From contig NZ_JAOTID010000001.1 of assembly GCF_026163695.1 (NCBI RefSeq), positions 186,001 to 250,000 of the forward strand: a stretch of DNA of 64,000 bases, read 5' to 3'. Position 1 is the first letter of the stretch. Every line of letters begins with the position of its first letter. A program made the translations under genes and the position numbers. Below are positions 41,127 to 50,476 of the stretch, in pieces. The DNA is from Shumkonia mesophila. Its GTDB lineage: Bacteria > Pseudomonadota > Alphaproteobacteria > Rhodospirillales > Shumkoniaceae. Below the pieces are notes generated by a model, which did not search any database, had not been told where the DNA came from, and saw only the letters and a list, made by a program, of their open reading frames with translations.

Positions 41127-41963
41127 ATGAGCGGGCTCTCTTTCCTCAAGATGCACGGGCTGGGCAACGATTTCGTCGTGCTCGACGGCCGAACCGCGCC
41201 CATCGCGCTGACCGCCGCCCAGGTGCGGGCCATCGCCGACCGCCACACCGGCGTGGGCTGCGACCAGCTGGTGGTGGTGGGGGCGCCCCGGAACGGCGAG
41301 GCCGACGCCTTCATGCAGATCTTCAACGCCGACGGCGGCGAGATCGAGGCCTGCGGCAACGCCACGCGCTGCGTCGCCGCCATCGCCATGGCCGAGAAGG
41401 GCACGCGTTCCGCCGTCATCGAGACGGTGGCCGGCCTGCTTGCCGCCGACGCGGTGGGCGACGGCATCGTCGCCGTCGACATGGGCCCGGCGCGCCTGGA
41501 GTGGCAGCAGATCCCGCTGGCCGAGGCCCGCGATACCCTGCGCTTTGCCGTCGAGGCCGGGCCGCTTCACGAAGCCACGGCGGTCAACATGGGCAACCCG
41601 CACGCCGTCTTCTTCGTCGACGACGCCGAGGCGGTGGCGATGGAAACCTGGGGCCCGGTGGTCGAGCATCATCCGCTGTTCCCCGAGCGCACCAACGTCG
41701 AGGCGGTCGAGGTCATCGCGCCCGACCGCATCCGCATGCGGGTGTGGGAGCGCGGCACCGGCGTGACGCGGGCCTGCGGCACCGGCGCCTGCGCCTCGGT
41801 GGTGGCCGCCCACCGGCGCGGCTTCACCGGGCGCAAGGTTCATGTCGTGCTGGACGGCGGCACCCTGTTCATCGAATGGCGCGACGACGGGCGCGTGCGC
41901 ATGACCGGCCCGGTGACGACCAGCTTCAAGGGCATGCTCGAACCCGCGCTGCTGGGGGGCTGA
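41127..41963 (+). CDS. dapF: Diaminopimelate epimerase
   Basis: Cofactor-independent epimerase converting LL- to meso-diaminopimelate for lysine and peptidoglycan synthesis; 278 residues. The two catalytic cysteines are in EACGNATRC (C76) and RACGTGACA (near residue 219). FLKMHGLGNDFVVLDGR is the N-terminal signature. It heads the dapF-mtaB-ftsY cluster, an arrangement common in alphaproteobacteria; mtaB starts 1 bp after its stop. Confidence 0.97.
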   Translation: MSGLSFLKMHGLGNDFVVLDGRTAPIALTAAQVRAIADRHTGVGCDQLVVVGAPRNGEADAFMQIFNADGGEIEACGNATRCVAAIAMAEKGTRSAVIETVAGLLAADAVGDGIVAVDMGPARLEWQQIPLAEARDTLRFAVEAGPLHEATAVNMGNPHAVFFVDDAEAVAMETWGPVVEHHPLFPERTNVEAVEVIAPDRIRMRVWERGTGVTRACGTGACASVVAAHRRGFTGRKVHVVLDGGTLFIEWRDDGRVRMTGPVTTSFKGMLEPALLGG

Positions 41964-41964
41964 C

Positions 41965-43224
41965 ATGGCGCCGCCCAAGATCGTCACCCTGGGCTGCCGG
42001 CTCAACGCCTTCGAATCCGAGGTGATCCGCGAACGCGCGCTGGCCGCCGGAATTTCCAATACCGTCATCGTCAACACCTGCGCGGTGACCGCCGAGGCCG
42101 AACGCCAGGCCCGCCAGACCATCCGCAGGCTGCGCCGCGAGCATCCCGGCGCCCGCATCGTGGTCACCGGCTGCGCCGCGCAACTGGGCGCCGCCAAATT
42201 CGCCGCCATGCCCGAGGTCGACCAGGTGGTGGGCAACGCCGAGAAGCTCGATGCCGCCAACTTGGCCGAAGGCGCCGGGCGCATCCGCGTCACCGACATC
42301 ATGACCATTCGCGAGACCGCCGGGCACCTGATCGACACCCCCCTGATCAGCGACTTCGGCGAGCGCACCCGGGCCTTCGTGCAGATCCAGCAGGGCTGCG
42401 ATCACCGCTGCACCTTCTGCATCATCCCCTTCGCGCGCGGCCCCAACCGCTCGGTGCCGCCGGAGCGCATCGTCGAGCAGGTGCGGGCCTTGACCGCCCG
42501 CGGTTACGCCGAGGCGGTGCTGACCGGGGTCGACATCTGCTCCTATGGCGCCGACCTGCCGGAAGGGCCTAAGCTGGGCGACGCCGTGGCCGCCATCCTC
42601 GCCGAGGTGCCGGAGTTGAAGCGCCTGCGCCTCTCCTCGCTCGACCCCGCCGCCATGGACGACACCCTCTTCGCGCTGCTGGCCGGGGAGCCCCGGCTGA
42701 TGCCGCACCTGCATCTCAGCCTCCAGGCCGCCGACGACCTGGTGCTCAAGCGCATGAAGCGGCGCCATTCGCGGGCCGGCGCCATATCGGTGTGCCAGCG
42801 GGCGCGGGCGGCCCGGCCCGACGTCGTCATCGGCGCCGACCTCATCGCCGGCTTCCCGACCGAGGACGAGGCGATGTTCGCAAATACCCTTTCCGCCGTC
42901 GCCGACATGGGCCTCACCTTCCTGCACGTCTTCCCGTTCTCGGCCCGCGCCGGCACGCCGGCCGCCCGCATGCCGCAGGTGCCGGGCGAGGTGCGCCGCG
43001 AGCGCGCCGCCCGCCTGCGCGAGGCCGGGGATGCCGCCTTGGCCGCCTATCTCGCCTCCCAGGTTGGCGGCACCGCCGAGGTGCTGGTCGAGAGCGGGGA
43101 CGAGGGCCACACCCCCCATTACGCGAGGGTGCGCCTCGCCGGCGCGGCTCCGGCCGGCGCCGTCGTCGAGGTGCGCCTTGCCGAGGCCCGGGGCGATCAC
43201 CTGCTGGGCGTTCCCCTGTCATGA
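41965..43224 (+). CDS. mtaB: tRNA t6A37 methylthiotransferase MtaB
   Basis: Radical-SAM enzyme adding a methylthio group to threonylcarbamoyladenosine-37 of ANN-reading tRNAs; 419 residues. The N-terminal UPF0004 domain holds three cluster cysteines (TLGCRLN, NTCAV, TGCAAQ). The radical-SAM motif is GCDHRCTFC near residue 150, and a TRAM-like C-terminus follows. The MtaB branch (rather than MiaB or RimO) is inferred from the short N-terminus and the dapF-mtaB-ftsY context. Its stop overlaps the ftsY start by 4 bp (ATGA). Confidence 0.92.
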   Translation: MAPPKIVTLGCRLNAFESEVIRERALAAGISNTVIVNTCAVTAEAERQARQTIRRLRREHPGARIVVTGCAAQLGAAKFAAMPEVDQVVGNAEKLDAANLAEGAGRIRVTDIMTIRETAGHLIDTPLISDFGERTRAFVQIQQGCDHRCTFCIIPFARGPNRSVPPERIVEQVRALTARGYAEAVLTGVDICSYGADLPEGPKLGDAVAAILAEVPELKRLRLSSLDPAAMDDTLFALLAGEPRLMPHLHLSLQAADDLVLKRMKRRHSRAGAISVCQRARAARPDVVIGADLIAGFPTEDEAMFANTLSAVADMGLTFLHVFPFSARAGTPAARMPQVPGEVRRERAARLREAGDAALAAYLASQVGGTAEVLVESGDEGHTPHYARVRLAGAAPAGAVVEVRLAEARGDHLLGVPLS

Positions 43225-44156
43225 GCGAGGCGGCCAACGGCGGCTGGCTCGGCCGCCTGAAAAAGGGTCTCAGCCGCTCGTCGTCGCGCCTCACCGGCGG
43301 CATCGCCGACCTGTTCACCAAGCGGCGCCTCGACGATGCGGCCATCGAGGAGCTGGAAGAGCTGCTGATCGGGGCCGACCTGGGGGTGACGACCGCCGCC
43401 CGCCTGGCCGCCGACTTCGCGCGCACCCGCTTCAACAAGGAAGTCGGCCCCGAGGAGGTCAAGGGCGCCCTGGCCGCCTCCATCGCCGAGGTGCTGGCCC
43501 CGGTGGCCCGCCCGCTCGCCATCGACGGCAGCCACCGGCCGCACGTCATCCTCATCTGCGGCGTCAACGGCAGCGGCAAGACCACCACCATCGCCAAGCT
43601 GGCCCGCCAGTTGCGCGGCGAGGGGAAATCCGTCTACCTCGCCGCCGCCGACACGTTTCGCGCCGCCGCCGTCGAGCAGTTGCAGGTGTGGGGCGAACGC
43701 ACCGGCTGCCCGGTCATTTCCGGCGCCCCCGGGGCCGACGCCGCCGGGCTGGCCTATGGCGCCCTGGAGCGGGCCAGGGCCGAGGGGGCCGACGTGCTCG
43801 TCATCGACACCGCCGGGCGGCTGCAGAACAAGCAGGGGCTGATGGCCGAACTGCAGAAGATCGTGCGCGTGGTGAAAAAGCTCGACCCCGCGGCGCCGCA
43901 CGACTGCCTGCTGGTCATGGACGCCACCGTCGGCCAGAACGCCCACAGCCAGGTCGAGACCTTCCGCGCCATGGTCGAGGTCAGCGGCCTGGTGGTCACC
44001 AAGCTGGACGGCTCGGCGAAGGGCGGCGTCGTGGTCGGTCTGGCCGAGCGCTTCGGCCTGCCGATCCACGCCATCGGCGTCGGCGAAGGCATGGACGACC
44101 TTAGGCCCTTCGAAGCCCAGGCCTTCGGCCGCGCCCTGATGGGCCTGGACGGCTAG
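43221..44156 (+). CDS. ftsY: Signal recognition particle receptor FtsY
   Basis: Membrane-associated GTPase that receives SRP-bound ribosomes; 311 residues. It has a short basic, amphipathic N-terminus (WLGRLKKGLSRSSSRL) instead of the long acidic A-domain of E. coli, as usual in alphaproteobacteria. The NG domain shows GVNGSGKTTTIAKLA, DTFRAAAVEQL, VIDTAGRLQNK and TKLDGSAKGG. Its ATG overlaps the mtaB stop, so translation is coupled. Its partner Ffh is encoded at 32.2 kb. Confidence 0.97.
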   Translation: MSEAANGGWLGRLKKGLSRSSSRLTGGIADLFTKRRLDDAAIEELEELLIGADLGVTTAARLAADFARTRFNKEVGPEEVKGALAASIAEVLAPVARPLAIDGSHRPHVILICGVNGSGKTTTIAKLARQLRGEGKSVYLAAADTFRAAAVEQLQVWGERTGCPVISGAPGADAAGLAYGALERARAEGADVLVIDTAGRLQNKQGLMAELQKIVRVVKKLDPAAPHDCLLVMDATVGQNAHSQVETFRAMVEVSGLVVTKLDGSAKGGVVVGLAERFGLPIHAIGVGEGMDDLRPFEAQAFGRALMGLDG

Positions 44157-44170
44157 GCGGGGCGGAACCC

Positions 44171-45019
44171 ATGTCCCTTCAGCCGCACCTCGTGGTCCTG
44201 GTGCTGGCCGCCGCCCTCATGCACGCCTCCTGGAACGCGCTGGGCAAGGGCGGCGGCGACACGGTCGCCGTCTTCGCCGTCATCCAGGCGGCGGGAACGC
44301 TGGCCGGGGCCGCGGTGCTGCCCTTCCTGGCGCCGATGGCCGGCGAGGCGTGGCCCTTCGTGCTGGCCTCGGCGGTCATTCACAACGGCTATTTCTTCTT
44401 CCTGATGAAGGCCTATCAGAACGGCGACCTCGGCCACGTCTATCCGCTGGCCCGCGGTTCGGCGCCGCTGCTGGTGGCCGGGCTCACCGCGGCGTTGGCC
44501 GTCGAGACGCCAACCCTGGGCGGGATGGCCGGCATCGCGCTCATCTCGATCGGCATCGGCAGCCTCGCCCACACCGGGCGGCTGGCGCCGGGGGCCGGCC
44601 GAGCGGCGGTGCTGGCTTTCGTCACCGCGCTTTTCATCGCCGCCTATACCCTGGTCGACGGCTTGGGTGTGCGCGCCTCGGCGGCGCCGGTCACCTACGC
44701 GGCCTGGCTGTTTTTGCTGTCCGGCCTGCCGTTCGTCGCCATCACCGTCGCGTGGCGCCGCCATAGCCTCGGGCGCGATCTCGGCCTCGCCTGGCGGGCA
44801 GGTACCATGGCCGGCCTGCTGGCGGCGCTGGGCTACGCCATTGTGCTTTACGCCATGAGCCAGGGGGCGCTGGCCTACGTTGCGGCGCTGCGCGAAACCT
44901 CGGTGCTGTTTGCCGCGCTGATCGGCGCCATCGCTCTCAAGGAACCGTTCGGGGCGCGGCGCATCATTGCCGCGCTGGTCATCGCGGCCGGACTGATCGT
45001 CCTGCAAACGGCGGGATAG
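44171..45019 (+). CDS. DMT/EamA-family transporter
   Basis: A 282-residue membrane protein with ten predicted helices in two EamA-like repeats, typical of drug/metabolite exporters. ALMHASWNALGK near the N-terminus and ALRETSVLFAALIGAIALKEPFG near the C-terminus (repeat-end signature with ALKEPF) are characteristic. The substrate is unknown. It starts 14 bp after ftsY, so it may be read in the same transcript although functionally unrelated. Confidence 0.85.
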   Translation: MSLQPHLVVLVLAAALMHASWNALGKGGGDTVAVFAVIQAAGTLAGAAVLPFLAPMAGEAWPFVLASAVIHNGYFFFLMKAYQNGDLGHVYPLARGSAPLLVAGLTAALAVETPTLGGMAGIALISIGIGSLAHTGRLAPGAGRAAVLAFVTALFIAAYTLVDGLGVRASAAPVTYAAWLFLLSGLPFVAITVAWRRHSLGRDLGLAWRAGTMAGLLAALGYAIVLYAMSQGALAYVAALRETSVLFAALIGAIALKEPFGARRIIAALVIAAGLIVLQTAG

Positions 45020-45031
45020 GCGGAAACGCCC

Positions 45032-45223
45032 TCAGTCGATGCCTTTGGCGTCGGGGTCGGTGCCGCCGGTCGGATCCTTGCTTACCAGTTCGGCCACCGT
45101 GTCGTAGGTGTCGGCGTTGGTCAGCATTTGCTCGCCGACTTCGGGATTCTGGGAAGCCACGTCGCGGAAGAACTTGGCCGCCGCCTTCAACAGGGTGGCG
45201 GCGATTTCAGCATGGGTGGGCAT
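45032..45223 (-). CDS. Small conserved-looking hypothetical protein
   Basis: A 63-residue, mostly helical and acidic protein (HAEIAATLLKAAAKFFRDVA, then NADTYDTVAELVSKDPTG). The pattern of Ala/Leu heptads and the strong ATG context support a real gene, but I recognise no named family or function. It converges with the transporter gene 12 bp away. Confidence 0.6.
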   Translation of the reverse strand: MPTHAEIAATLLKAAAKFFRDVASQNPEVGEQMLTNADTYDTVAELVSKDPTGGTDPDAKGID

Positions 45224-45299
45224 TCACGGGTTCCTGGCTCGGGTGGGTTCGCGGCCAGCCTAGCACGCCGGAACCGGCGGCGCCAAGGCGACGGCGCGG

Positions 45300-46100
45300 C
45301 TATTCGCCGCTGTTGCCGTTCGTTCCGGCTCCCTGGCTGTGCCGCGCAAGGAGCCGTTCCATTCCGGCGGCACTGTCGCGGTAATAGCGGTGAAACTCTC
45401 CGGCACCCGAAAGTCCGGCCGTCCTCGCCGCGAAGTCGCTCAACACCGGAAGCTGCCGGCGGGCGAAGGTGGCGACATCGATCTGCCCGAGCCGGGCCAG
45501 CACGGCGGAAAAACCGAGCACGACATAGCCGCCCTGCGGCTTGTTCGCGGCCTGCTCCAGCGCCGCCGTCACATTGGGCGCCATGGCCAGCAGCCTGTCG
45601 GCGTAGGCCTTGAGCACCGGCGCCTGCTCGACAAGATCTTGCCGTTCGCGGTCGAAGTCGCCACGGCCGACGATTTCATGATCCCGGTAGACGACGGGCG
45701 CCGCCTCCGAGGTGTCGCAGAGCCAGCCCGGCCGGGGCACCAGAAGGTCGGCCTGGTCCCGTTCCTCGCGGTAGGGATAAAACGGCATGGTCCGGCAGCG
45801 CAGCGGCTTTTCCGCGTGGATGGTGCAAAGAAGGCCGTCGGCGGCGAGCGCGGGACAGGCCATCAAGGGCGGCAAATAGGAAATGGGGGTGATCTGCACG
45901 GCGATCGGTTTGCGTTTTCCAAGCCTCACCTCCGTTCCGAGGCGGGCCGTCAGCGCAAAGGATTTCGCCCCCGGCCGGACGACCGTCCACAGCATTGCCA
46001 GGGGAAAGCGGCCGGCGTGGGCGAGCGCGTCCTTGAGGGTCAGCGGCAGCCGGCCGGAGCAACACTTGCCGCAGGCCGTGCACGCGAACCGCCGTTCCAT
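45300..46100 (-). CDS. YkgJ-family cysteine cluster protein
   Basis: A 266-residue protein of the YkgJ (zinc- or iron-chelating) family: CTACGKCCSG near the N-terminus and a second group CPALAADGLLCTIHAEKPLRCRTMPFYP with CxH and CRxxP typical of the family; a later cysteine is in GWLCDTSE. The C-terminal ~110 residues are helical. Metal binding is predicted; the role is unknown. It begins 4 bp after the YchJ-family gene, suggesting a two-gene operon of metal-binding proteins. Confidence 0.83.
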   Translation of the reverse strand: MERRFACTACGKCCSGRLPLTLKDALAHAGRFPLAMLWTVVRPGAKSFALTARLGTEVRLGKRKPIAVQITPISYLPPLMACPALAADGLLCTIHAEKPLRCRTMPFYPYREERDQADLLVPRPGWLCDTSEAAPVVYRDHEIVGRGDFDRERQDLVEQAPVLKAYADRLLAMAPNVTAALEQAANKPQGGYVVLGFSAVLARLGQIDVATFARRQLPVLSDFAARTAGLSGAGEFHRYYRDSAAGMERLLARHSQGAGTNGNSGE

Positions 46101-46104
46101 CGCT

Positions 46105-46587
46105 TCAGACGCCGCAACACTTCTTGTACTTCTTGCCCGAACCGCACGGGCAGGGATCGTTGCGGCCGACCTTGACGACCTGGCGGGGCGGTTCTTTCGG
46201 ATTCACCTCGCCGCCCGTACACCGCCACAGCCCACCCTCGCGGGCGAAGGTCGCCCGCTCGTGCTGCACGTGCTGCTGGCCGCGCAGGCTGAATCGCGCC
46301 ATGAACTCCACCGTGCCGGCGTCGTCGGCCTCGCCGCCGCCGGTGACGGCTCGGATCTCCAGGCCCTGCCACTTCGCCGCGCCCGCCGTCTGTTCGGCCT
46401 CCACCTGATCGAACTCGTCGCGGATGTCGGCCGCCAGGGTTTCGGCGAGATAGCCGATGTCGCCCTTGACGTAGGCGGTATAGCGCGACCGCATCAAGGC
46501 CAGCGCCGTGGGCGCCGCGGCCCCGGCAAGAAAGGGCGCGCAACAGTCGTCGATGTCTTTGTGGGAACCGCAGGGGCACAGCGTCAT
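46105..46587 (-). CDS. YchJ-family SEC-C motif protein
   Basis: A 160-residue protein of the YchJ family. An N-terminal SEC-C-like motif ([13 protein letters not shown]), a central NTF2-like domain ([20 protein letters not shown], then [21 protein letters not shown]) and a C-terminal SEC-C zinc motif ([16 protein letters not shown]) are all visible. SEC-C motifs bind zinc; in SecA they contact SecB, but here no secretion role is implied. It is followed 4 bp later by the YkgJ-family gene. Confidence 0.92.
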   Translation of the reverse strand: MTLCPCGSHKDIDDCCAPFLAGAAAPTALALMRSRYTAYVKGDIGYLAETLAADIRDEFDQVEAEQTAGAAKWQGLEIRAVTGGGEADDAGTVEFMARFSLRGQQHVQHERATFAREGGLWRCTGGEVNPKEPPRQVVKVGRNDPCPCGSGKKYKKCCGV

Positions 46588-46681
46588 GGAACGGGGTCCT
46601 TCTCAGGCGGCGACGTCGGGCCGACGCCGAATGCCGGCAGGGTACCCCCGTTTGCCGGAAGGCGAAACGGCCTTCGCTTGG

Positions 46682-46906
46682 CTAGACCAGGATGTTGACG
46701 TAGTAGCCGCGCGGCACCTCGCGGGTCAGCGGCTGGCCCGAGGTGAGCGCCTTGTCCAGGCGTTCGAGGGCGTTCTGCACGGCCGGCGAATCGCCGTTGC
46801 TGGCGACGCGGGCGCGGAAGCCGACTTCGCGGGCCTCGGCATAGACGCCGGGGCGTCTTCCCGAGGAGCTGACGGCGAGTCCGGAGAGGGTGGCGGCGTC
46901 TGTCAT
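46682..46906 (-). CDS. Hypothetical protein, 74 residues
   Basis: A short protein (LSGLAVSSSGRRPGVYAEAR, then NALERLDKALTSGQPLTREV and a Tyr-rich YYVNILV end). The regular alternation suggests a real fold, possibly rod-related (flagellar FlgB/FlgJ-like N-termini share similar patterns), but I cannot assign it. It lies between the Nudix and YchJ genes on the same strand with gaps of about 45 and 94 bp. Confidence 0.5.
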   Translation of the reverse strand: MTDAATLSGLAVSSSGRRPGVYAEAREVGFRARVASNGDSPAVQNALERLDKALTSGQPLTREVPRGYYVNILV

Positions 46907-46951
46907 GGGCCACAGGCTAAGGGAAAAAGGTTAACGGACCGTCAAAGAAAC

Positions 46952-47491
46952 TTAGTCGTCGAAGCCGCCATGCGGCCACGAATCGTCGGGGGCGACGGCC
47001 AGCGCGGGCCCGGCGCCGCTCGCCTGCTTCAGCGCCCAGACGACGCTGGGAAAGGCCAACTCGGCCCACGGCACGTCGTTCCAGGTAAACAGCGCCACCT
47101 CCTGGCTCTCGACGCCGGGGGCGAACTCGGGCGCCGCCAGCCGGGCGTGATAGAAGGCGTGAACCTGGCCGATGCGCGGCACCTCGTAGATGCCAAGCAG
47201 GCCGCTGATCTCGACCCGGGCGCAGGCCTCCTCCCAGGTTTCGCGCGCCGCGCCTTCGGCCATGCTCTCGCCCATCTCCAGGAAGCCGGCCGGCACCGTC
47301 CAGAAGCCGCGGCGGGGCTCGATGGCACGCCGGCACAGCAGCACCCGCTCGTCCAGCGTGCAGACGGCACCGACGACGACCTTGGGATTGTCATAGGCGA
47401 TATAGCCGCAATCGGGGCACATCAGCCGTAGGCGGGTGTCGCCTTCGGGAACGCATTCGACCGAAGGCCCTGCTTTCCTCTGGGTTGGCAT
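46952..47491 (-). CDS. Nudix hydrolase with N-terminal zinc ribbon
   Basis: A 179-residue NUDIX hydrolase. A half zinc-ribbon ([15 protein letters not shown]) precedes the Nudix box [21 protein letters not shown], where the REtwEE core binds divalent metal. The residue after EEA is Cys instead of the usual Gly or Asn, a minor change outside the metal ligands. Zinc-ribbon Nudix proteins commonly hydrolyse NADH-like or ADP-sugar-like substrates; the substrate here is open. No operon partner is obvious. Confidence 0.87.
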   Translation of the reverse strand: MPTQRKAGPSVECVPEGDTRLRLMCPDCGYIAYDNPKVVVGAVCTLDERVLLCRRAIEPRRGFWTVPAGFLEMGESMAEGAARETWEEACARVEISGLLGIYEVPRIGQVHAFYHARLAAPEFAPGVESQEVALFTWNDVPWAELAFPSVVWALKQASGAGPALAVAPDDSWPHGGFDD

Positions 47492-47549
47492 GGCGCCAGT
47501 GTGGCGCGGCCCCCTTTCGCGGGCAAGAATTAAAACGCCGGACAGCCGA

Positions 47550-48653
47550 TCATTGCGTCAGGCCGATGATCAGGTCGTCGTTGAGGAAGAGATTGACCGG
47601 CGCCCCCTCCGCCATCGCCCCCTCGCCCCGCTGATGGGCCGAGTCGACCAGCACGAAATGGCCGCCGACGGCCACCCGGTAGCGCACGACCCCGCCCAGG
47701 AACTCGGCGTGATTCACGATGCCGGCCAGCCGGGTCATGCCGTCGGGAACCGGCGCGTCGGCGGGGCGGATCAACAGGTTCTGCGGACGGAAGACGATGT
47801 GGCTGGCGGCCCGGCCGGCCTCGCCGATCGGCACCCGGACGGCGCCGTCGCCGGACTTGAAAACCAGGCGCCCCGCCTCGTCGGCCACGGCGCCGGGCAC
47901 GACGTTGGCGACGCCCAGGAAGTTGGCGACGAAAAGATTCGCCGGGTCGTCGTAAAGCTCGGTCGGCGAACCCACCTGCTGGACGATGCCGCTGTCGATG
48001 ACGGCGATACGATCCGAGGTGGTGTTGGCTTCTTCCTGGTCGTGGGTGACGAAGATGGTGGTCAGCGACAGCTTGCGCTGCAGCTGGCGCAGCTCGCGGC
48101 GCATCTGCACGCGCAGCTTGGCGTCGAGGTTGGACAGCGGTTCGTCGAGCAGCAGCACCTGGGGCTCGATGACGATGGTGCGGGCCAGCGCCACCCGCTG
48201 CTGCTGGCCGCCCGACAGCTGCGACGGCCGTCGCTCGGCGTATTCCAGCAGGCCGACCAGTTCGAGCGCGGTATCCACACGCCGATTGATCTCGGCTCGC
48301 GGCACGCGCCGCTCCTCCAGCCCGAAGGCGACGTTCTTCCTCACCGTCATGTGCGGCCACAGGGCGTAGCTCTGGAACACCATGCCGACGTTGCGCCGCC
48401 ACGGCGGCAGGTGGGCGACGTCGGCGCCGCCGATGACGACGCGCCCGGACTGGGCCGTTTCGAAGCCGGCGATCAGGCGCAAAAGGGTGGTCTTGCCGCA
48501 GCCCGAGGGACCGAGGAAGGCGAAGAACTCGCCGGGTTCGATGGCGAGATCGATGCCCTTCAGCACGTGGGTCTTGCCGAAGGACAGGTTGACGTCCTCG
48601 ATCGTCACGCCTACCGCGGTTCCCCGTCCGGCCTGCTGCTGCGAGGTGGTCAT
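47550..48653 (-). CDS. ABC transporter ATP-binding protein, iron(III)/FbpC-like
   Basis: ATPase subunit of a binding-protein-dependent importer, 367 residues. Walker A (GPSGCGKTT), signature ([13 protein letters not shown]), Walker B ([11 protein letters not shown]) and switch histidine (THDQEEA) are all intact. The C-terminal ~110 residues form a TOBE-type regulatory domain. The start is the ATG at 48651-48653 with GAGG 9 nt upstream; an earlier ATG overlaps the permease stop. It is the last gene of a binding-protein, permease, ATPase operon. Substrate could be ferric iron, a phosphonate or polyamine; FbpABC-like is the best fit. Confidence 0.9.
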   Translation of the reverse strand: MTTSQQQAGRGTAVGVTIEDVNLSFGKTHVLKGIDLAIEPGEFFAFLGPSGCGKTTLLRLIAGFETAQSGRVVIGGADVAHLPPWRRNVGMVFQSYALWPHMTVRKNVAFGLEERRVPRAEINRRVDTALELVGLLEYAERRPSQLSGGQQQRVALARTIVIEPQVLLLDEPLSNLDAKLRVQMRRELRQLQRKLSLTTIFVTHDQEEANTTSDRIAVIDSGIVQQVGSPTELYDDPANLFVANFLGVANVVPGAVADEAGRLVFKSGDGAVRVPIGEAGRAASHIVFRPQNLLIRPADAPVPDGMTRLAGIVNHAEFLGGVVRYRVAVGGHFVLVDSAHQRGEGAMAEGAPVNLFLNDDLIIGLTQ

Positions 48654-48667
48654 CGTTCGATCCTCAT

Positions 48668-50398
48668 TCATTTGGCGTGCGTCATGCCGAGCTTGCGCTG
48701 GCGACGATCGACGAAAAGGTGCGACAGGAAGGTACACAGGCCGACCACCAGCACGGCGAAGATGCCGAGCGCGGCGCCCGGTCCCCGTCCGGCGGCGCTT
48801 TGCATGTAGACGTAGATGCCGTAGGCGAGCGGGCCGTCGGAATGTTTCGACACCAGCATCAGGGTCATGCCCAGTTCCACCGCCGCGGTGGCGAAGCTGG
48901 TGACGAAGCCGGCCAGGATGCCGCCGGCCATCAGCGGCACGACGATGCGATAGACCGTCTTCATCTTGTTGGCGCCGAGGCTCTCGGCCGATTCCTCGAG
49001 CGACACGCTGACCTGCTGGAGCGCCGCCGAGCAGGCCCGCAGCGCATAGGGAAGGCGGCGGATCGCCAGCGCGATGACGATGGCCACCCACCAGGTGCCG
49101 AACGCCTGGCCGCCCAGGCCCGGCACCGGGACGTCGTAGAAGGCGCGCAGATAGCCGATGCCGATGACGAGGCCCGGTATCGCCACCGCCGACATCGCCA
49201 GATAGTCCAGCCACTGGCGGCCGGCGAGCTTGGTGCGCAGCACGATGTAGGCAATCGCGGTGCCCAGCACGACGTCGATCAGTCCGGCGAGCCCCGAGTA
49301 GAGCACGGTGTTGGTCATATACTCGGGCGTCTCGGCGAAGATCGCCCGGAAGTGGTTCAGCGTGAAGGCGTCGGGCACCACGCTGTAGGACCAGATGGTG
49401 CCGAAGGAAAGCAGCGTCAGCCCGAAATGCGGCGCCAACACCAGGGTCATGATCACCAGCACGATGATCCAGGCGAAGGCCATCTCGATGGGGCGCATCC
49501 GCCGCTTGGCGAGGCCGCCGCCACCCTTCTGCACGGTGGCGTAGTCCTTGCCGCGAAGCGCCAGGGTGGCCAGCCACATCGAGGCCAGCGCGATGACCAC
49601 CAGGATGACCGAGATGACGTAGCCCATCGGGTCCTTGATGCCGATCGAGGCGATACGCAGGTAGGCCTGCGGCGCCAGCATCGAATTGACGTTGAGCAAG
49701 AGCGGCGTGCCCAAGTCGTCGAAGACCTTGAGGAAGACCAGCGAGGCCCCCGCCATGTAGCCCGGCATGGCCAGCGGCAGGACGATGCGGCGGTATAGAC
49801 GGAGCCCCGAGCATCCCAGGTTCTGGGCCGATTCCTCCATGGCACGGTCGATGTTGTGGAGCGCCGCCGACAGGTTGATCAGGATGAACGGGAAGTAGTG
49901 CAGGCTTTCGACGAAGATGACGCCGTTGAGCCCCTCCATGAAAGGAATGTTGATGCCGAGATAGTCCTCGAGCAGCAGGTTGACGCTGCCGTTGCGCCCG
50001 AACAGCATCATCATGGCCACCGCGCCTACGAAGGGCGGCATGATCAGCGGGATGATGCCCAGGCCCTGGATGATGACGGCGCCGCGAAATTCGAAGCGCG
50101 AGGTAAAGTAGGCGAGCGGCATGGCAAAGGCCGAGGCCAATATCACCGACATGGCGCCAACGTAGATCGAATTCCAGAAGGATTCGCGAAACAGCGCGGT
50201 GTTGAAGAAGTCCTTGAAGTTGAGCAGGGTGAATTGGCCGGTGGAGGCGTCGAGGAAGGCGACGAACACCACCTGCACCACCGGCACCACCAGGAAGACC
50301 AGCAGGAACAGCGAGATCAGCGCCATCAGCGCCGCCTGGCCGGGATGCTTTCTGAACTCGGAAATCACGCCGAAGACCTCGCCCGACTGACGGCGCAT
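48668..50398 (-). CDS. ABC transporter permease, fused double-domain FbpB-like
   Basis: A 576-residue inner-membrane permease consisting of two homologous halves (about residues 1-290 and 305-576), each with an EAA-type coupling loop (EESAQNLGCSGLRLYRRIVL and EESAESLGANKMKTVYRIVV). Fused double permeases are typical of the iron(III) FbpB group and of 2-aminoethylphosphonate importers. The ATG at 50396-50398 has no clear ribosome site; a GTG 30 bp downstream is preceded by GGGCGAGG and could be the true start. Its stop overlaps an upstream ATG of the ATPase frame. A hairpin lies between it and the binding-protein gene. Confidence 0.88.
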   Translation of the reverse strand: MRRQSGEVFGVISEFRKHPGQAALMALISLFLLVFLVVPVVQVVFVAFLDASTGQFTLLNFKDFFNTALFRESFWNSIYVGAMSVILASAFAMPLAYFTSRFEFRGAVIIQGLGIIPLIMPPFVGAVAMMMLFGRNGSVNLLLEDYLGINIPFMEGLNGVIFVESLHYFPFILINLSAALHNIDRAMEESAQNLGCSGLRLYRRIVLPLAMPGYMAGASLVFLKVFDDLGTPLLLNVNSMLAPQAYLRIASIGIKDPMGYVISVILVVIALASMWLATLALRGKDYATVQKGGGGLAKRRMRPIEMAFAWIIVLVIMTLVLAPHFGLTLLSFGTIWSYSVVPDAFTLNHFRAIFAETPEYMTNTVLYSGLAGLIDVVLGTAIAYIVLRTKLAGRQWLDYLAMSAVAIPGLVIGIGYLRAFYDVPVPGLGGQAFGTWWVAIVIALAIRRLPYALRACSAALQQVSVSLEESAESLGANKMKTVYRIVVPLMAGGILAGFVTSFATAAVELGMTLMLVSKHSDGPLAYGIYVYMQSAAGRGPGAALGIFAVLVVGLCTFLSHLFVDRRQRKLGMTHAK

Positions 50399-50431
50399 GG
50401 ACAGGACGCACCGCCGCTTCGCGCAGGCACC

Positions 50432-50459
50432 GGCCCGGCCCCCTCAGAGGGGCCGGGCC
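50432..50459 (-). terminator. Intercistronic hairpin between binding-protein and permease genes
   Basis: An 11-bp perfect stem (GGCCCGGCCCC with GGGGCCGGGCC) and a 6-nt loop, 17 bp after the binding-protein stop. There is no T-run. Such hairpins typically protect the upstream mRNA or partly terminate, giving more binding protein than permease. Confidence 0.65.
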
Positions 50460-50476
50460 CGATGCCGGTGGTTGGC

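Noticed and set aside
40995-42368. Minus-strand frame opposite dapF and mtaB
   Set aside because: Antisense shadow of two well-supported genes; translation lacks any recognisable domain.
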